Shown: positions 1 to 5,685 of the stretch, piece by piece
Layout of the letters: the number at the start of each line of letters is the position of its first letter
How positions within the stretch are numbered: position 1 is the stretch's first letter
Assembly: GCA_020025395.1 (NCBI GenBank)
Contig: JAHHSE010000069.1
Span: forward strand, 1 to 7,445
Source: Oscillospiraceae bacterium
Lineage (GTDB): Bacteria; Bacillota; Clostridia; Oscillospirales; Oscillospiraceae
Reading direction: 5' to 3'
DNA length: 7,445 nucleotides
Made by a program: the position numbers and the translations under genes
Notes under the pieces: generated by a model
Told to the model about the DNA's origin: nothing
The model's database searches: none
The model's input: only the letters and a program-made list of their open reading frames with translations

Positions 1-88
1 CGGTGAAGGAGCGGAGATAGAGGCTGTTGGCGATGATGGAGGAAAGGAGGGCGGTGAGAAGGCCCAAAGCGATCCAAAGCTGTTTCAT
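1..88 (-). CDS. DUF4363-like small membrane-anchored protein (5' part only)
   Basis: The first 29 residues of a leftward gene are present; the rest lies beyond the window edge. The peptide begins MKQLWIALGLLTALLSSII and continues ANSLYLRSF. This is one N-terminal hydrophobic helix (about residues 4-20) that looks like a signal anchor. Its ATG overlaps the TGA of the upstream DUF421 gene (shared ATGA at 85-88), and a perfect AAGGAGG ribosome site lies 7 nt before it (96-102, minus strand), so the start is well supported. The two genes are probably translationally coupled. DUF421 and DUF4363 genes are commonly paired in Clostridia, and the N-terminal style fits DUF4363, whose function is not established. 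The family call rests on context plus a short peptide, so it is moderate; that a real gene starts here is much surer. Confidence 0.65.
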   Translation of the reverse strand, partial: MKQLWIALGLLTALLSSIIANSLYLRSFT

Positions 89-765
89 ACCTTGTCCTCC
101 TTCGGGAGAAGATAGACCGAGTTGTTTTCATCCACCGTCAAAAGGAAGACCTGGCGGGTATGGCGGACATGGTGGGCATCCAGCTGCTTTTGCAGCCAGA
201 TATCATCCAATCCCCGGCCCTTCAGATTGTCTGTGATGACTCGGCCGTCATTGATCAAAATCACAGGGAGACCCGGGTCCTTGGGATGCAGCTCCATCTG
301 TCCGGCGGTGACCGGGGTTTCCGCGGCCTTCAGGAGGATGGAGACCCGTCCGTTGTTCTCCAAAATCGCGTACTTGATTGTGGTGAGATCCACCACCCCC
401 TGCATTCGAAGCTCTTCCATCAGCTCATCCAGGGTCAGGCGGTTGCGCCGCATCTCCCGCTGCCTCACTCTGCCATCCGCCACAATCACGCTGGGCACAC
501 CGCAGATTAAGGCCCGGAATTTCATGTTCCGCATGGTCAGCACAGAGAGAATCATGGTCACAGACAGAAGGGTAAGGATAGGAATTATCCCCGCCATCAG
601 AGGGATACCAAAGTCCTGCATGGGGACGGCGGCCAGGTCCGCAATAATCAGGTCCAGGACAAGCTCGGAAGGCTCCAGTTCCCCCACCTGACGCTTGCCC
701 ATCAGTCGGATTCCCACAATGATGAGAAGGTATAGAATAATGGTTCGGAAAAAGGCAGTAATCAT
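85..765 (-). CDS. DUF421 (YetF-like) integral membrane protein
   Basis: This is a 226-residue protein of normal DUF421 size. The N-terminal part is hydrophobic, with helices at about 5-21, 35-50 and 58-78. The family-typical stretch RLMGKRQVGELEPSELV follows the first helix. A soluble C-terminal YetF-type domain (about 85-226) follows, including ALICGVPSVIVADGRV and the LTLDELMEELRMQGV region. I chose the ATG at 765 because MITAFFRTIILYLL matches the usual family start; the frame is open further upstream but that extension is non-hydrophobic and runs into carA. The ribosome site is weak (GGGGG at 773-777, minus strand). DUF421 proteins sit in the cytoplasmic membrane, and some members are spore inner-membrane proteins linked to spore resistance (spoVA2mob-type operons). 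A spore role here is inference, helped by a sigma-G-like promoter just upstream. It overlaps the next gene by 4 nt. Confidence 0.9.
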   Translation of the reverse strand: MITAFFRTIILYLLIIVGIRLMGKRQVGELEPSELVLDLIIADLAAVPMQDFGIPLMAGIIPILTLLSVTMILSVLTMRNMKFRALICGVPSVIVADGRVRQREMRRNRLTLDELMEELRMQGVVDLTTIKYAILENNGRVSILLKAAETPVTAGQMELHPKDPGLPVILINDGRVITDNLKGRGLDDIWLQKQLDAHHVRHTRQVFLLTVDENNSVYLLPKEDKV

Positions 766-792
766 GAAAAAACCCCCAAAATGATTCAAATC

Positions 793-821
793 CAGTATGG
801 CCCCGTCCATCCGGAATATAC
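793..821 (-). promoter_or_regulatory. Candidate sigma-G (forespore) promoter for the DUF421-DUF4363 pair
   Basis: Read on the minus strand, GTATA (817-821) is followed after 17 nt by CATACTG (793-799). The sigma-G pattern is roughly gnATR, 17-18 nt, CATnnTA, so this fits all of the -35 and six of seven -10 positions. It lies about 28 nt before the DUF421 start codon, leaving a short leader. The short motif could occur by chance, so it is a candidate only. Confidence 0.4.
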
Positions 822-910
822 ATATCGCCGATTTTTTCGGAATTGAACCGGGTTTTCTTTGGTCGAAACCACGGTTTTGAAGAAAAAGACAAAAAAAGCG
901 GGATTTTTGG

Positions 911-939
911 TTGTCAAGTGAAGGGCTTTGAGATAAAAT
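911..939 (+). promoter_or_regulatory. Sigma-A promoter for carAB
   Basis: TTGTCA (911-916, five of six to TTGACA) and TAAAAT (934-939, five of six to TATAAT) are separated by exactly 17 nt. Transcription would start near 946, leaving a leader of about 32 nt before the carA ATG at 978. A ribosome site AAAGGCGGG (961-969) falls inside that leader. The leader is too short for a PyrR-type attenuator or a T-box. Confidence 0.72.
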
Positions 940-977
940 AAACCAGATATCATTATGCGGAAAGGCGGGATCTTCGG

Positions 978-2051
978 ATGAAAGCCAGGTTAATTCTGGA
1001 AAATGGCAGCATCTTGGAAGGGCAGAGCATCGGCGCATTGGATGACCGAATCTGCGAGCTGGTGGTTAACACCTCTATGACAGGGTATCAGGAACTTCTT
1101 ACCGACCCTGCCTGTGCAAACCAGGGAATCGTGATGTCCTATCCCCTGATGGGCAACTATGGAGTCAACGAGGAAGATGTGGAATCGAGCCGGCCCTGGG
1201 CGTCGGCTTTTATTGTGTCTTCCCTCTCCCAGCGGGGGAGCAATTTTCGTTGTCAGTCCAGCCTGAACGACTATCTCAAACAACATCATATTACCGGGAT
1301 TCAGGGCGTGGACACCCGCGCTCTTACCAAGATTCTCCGCAGTCAGGGCACCATGAAAGGCATGATTACCTGTGCGGAGAATTTTTCTATCCATAGGGCC
1401 ATGGAAGCCATGGGCGCATTCCGGATGGAAAAGCTGGTGGATCAGGTCACCTGCCGGACCCCGCGGGTCCTCCCGCCCCACGGGGATCAGACGCATCGGG
1501 TGGCGGTGCTGGACTATGGGGTCCGAAACACCCTGGTGGAATGCCTCCGCAGCCGGGGCTGCGAGGTCACGGTTCTGCCGGCCTTTACCAAGGCCCAAAC
1601 CATCTTGGAGGGCGGTTTCCACGGGGTGGTCCTCTCCGAGGGACCCGGAGATCCCGCGGAACATCAGGACCTGATCCGGGAGGTGGGAGCCATCTATGAA
1701 AGCGGGCTGCCCCTCTTCGCCTGCGGACTGGGCCATCAGCTTCTGGCTCTGGCCAGAGGCGGAAAGATCGAAAAGCTTCCCTATGGTCACCGGGGAACCA
1801 ATCACCCTGTCCGGGAAACCGTCGGAGGAAAGCTCCGCATCACCACCCAGAACCACGGATACGCCGTGTGCGGGGACGCGCTCCCCACCGGGGCCTCCGT
1901 CTCCTATGTCCATGTGAATGACGGGACCGTGGAGGGCCTGGAATACGAGAGGCCCAACTGCTTTGGAATCCAGTTTGCCGCAGGAGAGGGGACCGGAGAC
2001 CTCTTCGACCGCTTTGCGCACAGCATGAAGGGAGGGGCGAGCCATGCCTAA
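978..2051 (+). CDS. carA: Carbamoyl-phosphate synthase small subunit with degenerate glutaminase active site
   Basis: This is a 357-residue CarA homologue, close to the usual length (about 355-385). The N-terminal small-chain domain (1 to about 165) is normal, with NTSMTGYQELLTDP, YPLMGNYGVN and GVDTRALTKILRSQGTMKG. The class I GATase domain (about 170-350) keeps its fold markers (VAVLDYGV, GPGDP, LGHQLLALA, YGHRGTNHPV, QNHGYAV, VNDGTVEGLE) but not its catalysis. The elbow reads FACGLGHQ where the family has FGICLGHQ, so the nucleophile position is Gly250 and the only nearby Cys (249) is one residue early. The QFHPEA motif reads QFAAGE, so catalytic His and Glu are Ala334 and Gly336. LSNGPGDP reads LSEGPGDP (Glu221). 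Normally CarA hydrolyses glutamine and channels ammonia to CarB. Here it is probably a structural or allosteric partner only (inference). Its last 8 nt overlap carB. Confidence 0.93.
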   Translation: MKARLILENGSILEGQSIGALDDRICELVVNTSMTGYQELLTDPACANQGIVMSYPLMGNYGVNEEDVESSRPWASAFIVSSLSQRGSNFRCQSSLNDYLKQHHITGIQGVDTRALTKILRSQGTMKGMITCAENFSIHRAMEAMGAFRMEKLVDQVTCRTPRVLPPHGDQTHRVAVLDYGVRNTLVECLRSRGCEVTVLPAFTKAQTILEGGFHGVVLSEGPGDPAEHQDLIREVGAIYESGLPLFACGLGHQLLALARGGKIEKLPYGHRGTNHPVRETVGGKLRITTQNHGYAVCGDALPTGASVSYVHVNDGTVEGLEYERPNCFGIQFAAGEGTGDLFDRFAHSMKGGASHA

Positions 2052-5000
2052 GAATACAGAGATCAAAAAAGTTCTGGTGCTGGGGTCCGGCCCCATTGTA
2101 ATCGGTCAGGCGGCAGAGTTTGACTACGCCGGTACCCAGGCCTGCCGTGCCCTGAAAGAGGAAGGGGTAGAGGTGGTGCTGGTAAACTCCAACCCCGCCA
2201 CCATTATGACCGACAAGGACATTGCCGACCATGTGTATATCGAACCATTGAACCTCGCCTCGGTGACCCAGATCATCGAGCGGGAAAAGCCCGACGCCAT
2301 CCTCCCCACCCTGGGGGGACAGACCGGGCTGAACCTGGCTATGAACCTGTATGAGGAGGGGATCCTGGAGGCCCACAAGGTCCGCCTTCTGGGAACCTGC
2401 CCGGAATCCATCCGGAAGGCGGAGGACCGCCAGGGCTTCAAGGACTGCATGGAGTCCATCCATCAGCCTTGCGTGACCTCCGATGTGGTGGAGTCGGCGG
2501 AGGCGGCGGTATCCTTTGCAAATGCCATCGGTTATCCCGTCATTGTCCGCCCCGCCTATACCCTGGGAGGCTCCGGGGGCGGCATCGCCTACGACGAGCC
2601 CTCCCTGCGGGAGATTGCCGACCGGGGCATCCACCTCTCCCGGGTAGGACAGGTCCTCATCGAACGGTGCATCTCCGGCTGGAAGGAGATTGAGTTCGAG
2701 GTCATGCGGGATTCCGCCGGGAACGCCATCACCATCTGCTCCATGGAGAATGTGGACCCTGTAGGGGTCCATACCGGGGATTCCATCGTTACCGCCCCCA
2801 CCCAGACGCTGGCAAGCAGAGAGTTCCAGATGCTCCGTACCGCCGCCCTGGAGATCATCAACGCCCTGGAGATCGAGGGGGGCTGCAATGTGCAGTTTGC
2901 CCTGAATCCGGACTCCTTTGAATACGCCGTCATTGAGGTGAATCCCCGGGTCTCCCGTTCCTCCGCTCTGGCCTCCAAGGCCACCGGCTATCCCATTGCC
3001 AAGGTGGCCGCCAAGGTGGCCCTGGGCTATCATCTGGACGAGATTCCCAATGCGGTCACCGGAAAGACCAGCGCCTTCTTTGAGCCAACGATCGATTACT
3101 GTGTGCTGAAGCTCCCACGCCTGCCCTTTGACAAGTTTACCACCGCCAGCCGCACCCTGGGGACCCAGATGAAGGCCACCGGCGAGGTCATGGCCATCTC
3201 CAAAACCTTCGAGGGGGCCTTGATGAAGGCCATCCGCTCCCTGGAGCAGAATGTCTACTCTCTCCGTATGGAGAAGCTGGCCGAACTCTATACCGAGGAG
3301 ATCGAGGAGAAGCTGGTCAATGTGGATGACGAGCGGCTTTTCGTGGTGGCGGAGGCCCTGCGCCGGGGATTCTCCCCCAAGGCCATCCACGAGATCACCA
3401 AGATTGATGTCTGGTTCCTGGACCGGCTCCACACCATCGTGGAGATGGAGGAGGCCTTCTGCCGCAAAGAGGTTACAGAGGACAACCTTCGGGCCGCCAA
3501 GGAGATGGGCTTCTCTGACGCCTGGATCGGAGAGCTGTGCGGAAGGACCCGGAGGGAGATTAAGGCCATGCGGGAGAGCATGGGCATCCTTCCCGCATAT
3601 AAGATGGTGGACACCTGCGCCGCTGAGTACGATGCCCAGACCCCCTACTACTACTCCTGCTATGACAGGGAAAATGAGGCCGACACTGCCGAGAGCGGGA
3701 AAAAGAAAATTCTGGTTCTAGGCTCCGGTCCCATCCGCATCGGTCAGGGCATCGAGTTTGACTACTGCTCGGTCCACTCGGTCTGGGCCTTCAGACGCAT
3801 GGGTTATGAGACCATCATTGTAAACAATAACCCGGAGACCGTCTCCACCGATTTCGATGTGGCGGATAAGCTCTACTTTGAGCCGCTCACCCCGGAGGAT
3901 GTGGAGCATATCGTAGAGCAGGAAAAGCCCTGGGGAGCCGTGGTTCAGTTCGGCGGTCAGACCGCCATCAAGCTGGCGAAGGCCCTCACCGAGATGGGGG
4001 TCCCCATTCTGGGCACCTCCTCCGACGGCGTAGATGCCGCCGAGGACCGGGAGCGCTTCGACGAGATTCTCAAACGCTGCAAGATCCCCCGTGCCGAGGG
4101 ACGGACGGTCTTCACCACCGAGGAGGCCCTGGCCGCCGCCCATGAGATAGGCTACCCCGTGCTGGTGAGACCCTCCTATGTCCTGGGCGGACAGGGGATG
4201 GAGATCGCCTATTCCGACCGGAACATCGCGGACTTTATGCGGATTATCCACCAGACCGTCCAGGAACATCCCATCCTGGTGGATAAGTACCTGATGGGAA
4301 GGGAGGTAGAGGTAGACGGGGTCTTCGACGGAGAGAATATCCTTATCCCCGGAATCATGGAGCATGTGGAGCGGGCCGGGGTCCACTCCGGAGACTCCAT
4401 CTCGGTCTATCCCACCCTCCATGTCACGGAAAAGCAGAAGGAGACCATTCTGAGCTATACCTATGATCTGGCAAAGGCACTGGGGGTTATCGGCCTCATC
4501 AACATTCAGTTTGTCATCTATCAGGATGAGGTCTATGTCATTGAGGTAAATCCCAGAGCCTCCCGAACCATCCCCTATATCTCCAAGGTGACCGGCGTTC
4601 CCATCATCGACCTGGCCACCAGGGTCATGCTGGGTGAAAAGCTCGCTGACCTGGGCTTTGGGACCGGGATCTATCCGGAGGCCGGCTGCTACGCCGTGAA
4701 AATGCCTGTATTCTCCTTTGAAAAGCTCAAGGATGTGGACACCGGCCTGGGCCCGGAGATGAAGTCCACCGGGGAGGTGCTGGGTATTGCGGAATCCTTC
4801 CCCCAGGCCATGCTCAAGGCCTTTAAGGGTGCCAATATGAAGGTTCCCAAAAAAGGGGGCCGGGTCATTGTCACCGTGAAGGATGAGGATAAGGAAGAGC
4901 TGGTGGAAATCGCCAGGGGGCTGGAGGAGCTGGAGATCCAGATCCTGGCCACCGCAGGCACCGCCGACTGTCTGGAGCGGGCCGGCGTACCCTGCACCAG

Positions 5001-5247
5001 GGTTCGACGGGTGAGCGAGAGCAGCCCAAACATCCTGGACATGATCGCCTCCGGTACGGTGGATCTCGTTATCAACACCCCAACCAGAGGCAGAAAGCCC
5101 AATACCGACGGCTTTCGAATCCGACGGGCCGCCGTGGAGCATTCGGTGGCCTGCGTCACCGCCATTGATACCGCTCGGGCCATCCTCACTGTGCGGGAGC
5201 AGGGGAGAAGCGCCGACTTGCAACCCATCGATATCACCACCATTTAA
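2044..5247 (+). CDS. carB: Carbamoyl-phosphate synthase large subunit
   Basis: This 1067-residue protein matches full-length CarB (E. coli has 1073). It makes carbamoyl phosphate from bicarbonate, two ATP and ammonia, for pyrimidine and arginine synthesis in the cytoplasm. The two homologous synthetase halves are both present. The first has VLVLGSGPIVIGQAAEFDYAG, RPAYTLGGSGGG, GWKEIEFEV, GVHTGDSI and EVNPRVSRSSALASKATGYP. The second starts near residue 553 with ILVLGSGPIRIGQGIEFDYC and has RPSYVLGGQGMEI and EVNPRASRTIPYISKVTGVP. A C-terminal MGS-like regulatory domain (about 937-1067) includes INTPTRGRKPNTDGFRIRR, resembling the nucleotide-binding region of Firmicutes CarB. I see no damage to catalytic motifs. 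The ATG overlaps the end of carA (ATGCCTAA) and has a GGGAGGGG ribosome site (2030-2037), so the two are probably translationally coupled. It ends in tandem stops (TAATAG). The large subunit can use free ammonia, which matters because its CarA partner looks glutaminase-dead. Confidence 0.97.
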   Translation: MPKNTEIKKVLVLGSGPIVIGQAAEFDYAGTQACRALKEEGVEVVLVNSNPATIMTDKDIADHVYIEPLNLASVTQIIEREKPDAILPTLGGQTGLNLAMNLYEEGILEAHKVRLLGTCPESIRKAEDRQGFKDCMESIHQPCVTSDVVESAEAAVSFANAIGYPVIVRPAYTLGGSGGGIAYDEPSLREIADRGIHLSRVGQVLIERCISGWKEIEFEVMRDSAGNAITICSMENVDPVGVHTGDSIVTAPTQTLASREFQMLRTAALEIINALEIEGGCNVQFALNPDSFEYAVIEVNPRVSRSSALASKATGYPIAKVAAKVALGYHLDEIPNAVTGKTSAFFEPTIDYCVLKLPRLPFDKFTTASRTLGTQMKATGEVMAISKTFEGALMKAIRSLEQNVYSLRMEKLAELYTEEIEEKLVNVDDERLFVVAEALRRGFSPKAIHEITKIDVWFLDRLHTIVEMEEAFCRKEVTEDNLRAAKEMGFSDAWIGELCGRTRREIKAMRESMGILPAYKMVDTCAAEYDAQTPYYYSCYDRENEADTAESGKKKILVLGSGPIRIGQGIEFDYCSVHSVWAFRRMGYETIIVNNNPETVSTDFDVADKLYFEPLTPEDVEHIVEQEKPWGAVVQFGGQTAIKLAKALTEMGVPILGTSSDGVDAAEDRERFDEILKRCKIPRAEGRTVFTTEEALAAAHEIGYPVLVRPSYVLGGQGMEIAYSDRNIADFMRIIHQTVQEHPILVDKYLMGREVEVDGVFDGENILIPGIMEHVERAGVHSGDSISVYPTLHVTEKQKETILSYTYDLAKALGVIGLINIQFVIYQDEVYVIEVNPRASRTIPYISKVTGVPIIDLATRVMLGEKLADLGFGTGIYPEAGCYAVKMPVFSFEKLKDVDTGLGPEMKSTGEVLGIAESFPQAMLKAFKGANMKVPKKGGRVIVTVKDEDKEELVEIARGLEELEIQILATAGTADCLERAGVPCTRVRRVSESSPNILDMIASGTVDLVINTPTRGRKPNTDGFRIRRAAVEHSVACVTAIDTARAILTVREQGRSADLQPIDITTI

Positions 5248-5262
5248 TAGGAGGAATGGAAT

Positions 5263-5499
5263 ATGAAGCGACTTCGTAATATGCCCTTCGATACCTGGAT
5301 CTGTATCCTCCTGGCGGTAGGTGTGACCTATGGTCTGGGAAATGTACTGAAAACACGGATGCCGGAGCTGGGGGAGGGGGCGATCCTCCTCTTTCAGGCA
5401 GCGTGCATGGGGATCTCCTACGCCCTCTTTCACGCCCTTGGAGCGATGGCAGGGCTTTTTCCCGGCTACTTCTCCAAAAAGAAGAAGGAGAAAAAATGA
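5263..5499 (+). CDS. Small two-helix membrane protein of unknown function, in the carAB unit
   Basis: This is a 78-residue protein that I do not recognise. It has a basic start (MKRLRNMPFDTW), a hydrophobic helix at about 11-29, a short polar loop (KTRMPELGEG), a second helix at about 39-66, and a basic tail (SKKKKEKK). By the positive-inside rule both ends would be cytoplasmic, giving a helical hairpin in the membrane. There is no signal-peptide cleavage motif and no recognisable catalytic residue. It is very likely a real gene: a strong TAGGAGG site (5248-5254) starts within the carB stop region and lies 8 nt before the ATG. The gap to carB is only 15 nt, and no terminator intervenes. An internal ATG at residue 7 is a less well placed alternative start. 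Co-transcription with carAB is inferred from spacing. Any link to ammonia supply or CarAB localisation would be speculation. Confidence 0.78.
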   Translation: MKRLRNMPFDTWICILLAVGVTYGLGNVLKTRMPELGEGAILLFQAACMGISYALFHALGAMAGLFPGYFSKKKKEKK

Positions 5500-5504
5500 G
5501 AGGA

Positions 5505-5522
5505 GGCGGGCCTTTGCCCGCC
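5505..5522 (+). terminator. GC-rich hairpin after the carAB unit, weak terminator candidate
   Basis: GGCGGGC (5505-5511) and GCCCGCC (5516-5522) form a perfect 7-bp stem with a CTTT loop, just after the stop codon of the 78-residue gene. No T-run follows it directly, so it is not a textbook intrinsic terminator. The nearest T-run (5573-5578) is about 50 nt on. GCCCG of this hairpin could instead pair with CGGGC at 5566-5570 before that T-run, giving an alternative fold. Confidence 0.4.
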
Positions 5523-5592
5523 CCCTGCGGAGAACAGAAGGGGTCTAGAAATTGTCTTCCCATTTCGGGCCGTTTTTTGTAAAAAGTAGCAG

Positions 5593-5622
5593 TTGCGAAA
5601 GGGCGGGAAACTGTGGTAGGAT
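5593..5622 (+). promoter_or_regulatory. Candidate promoter for guaA, extended -10 type
   Basis: TTGCGA (5593-5598, four of six) is followed after 18 nt by TAGGAT (5617-5622, four of six). A TG one base before the -10 hexamer (5614-5615) makes it an extended -10 element. Predicted transcription starts near 5629, giving a leader of about 57 nt before guaA. The hexamers are individually weak, so the call relies on position and the TG. Confidence 0.45.
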
Positions 5623-5649
5623 ATCCACATTAAGATGGACAGCTGTGGT
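5611..5649. repeat. CTGTGGT direct repeats with an inverted CCACA between them, guaA control region
   Basis: CTGTGGT occurs at 5611-5617 and again at 5643-5649, 32 bp apart (about three helical turns). CCACA at 5625-5629 can pair with TGTGG on either side: with 5612-5616 across the -10 region, or with 5644-5648 in the leader RNA. This could be a DNA operator or a small RNA switch, or chance. I do not recognise a known riboswitch here. Confidence 0.3.
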
Positions 5650-5685
5650 GTTTTGCCGTCTATTAGGATATAAGGAGGAACCGCG

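Noticed and set aside
766..1038. A longer N-terminus for the DUF421 protein
   Set aside because: The extra 91 residues are not membrane-like, do not resemble the family, contain the promoter region and overlap carA. The ATG at 765 gives the normal family start and length.
1716..1740. A sequencing frameshift creating the odd CarA elbow
   Set aside because: The length between Phe and LGHQ equals the family's, the frame is right on both sides, and a second separate site (QFAAGE) is also altered. Two compensated errors at exactly the catalytic sites are unlikely.
1840..3432. Long open frame on the minus strand across carA and carB
   Set aside because: It is antisense to well-conserved coding sequence, is rich in Gly, His and Leu as expected for a shadow of GC-rich genes, and shows no family motif. 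The same applies to minus frames at 3718-5433 and 5710-7125.
5629..5685. Purine riboswitch ahead of guaA
   Set aside because: The leader of about 57 nt is too short and lacks the conserved three-way junction core. The pairings visible are only 5 bp.
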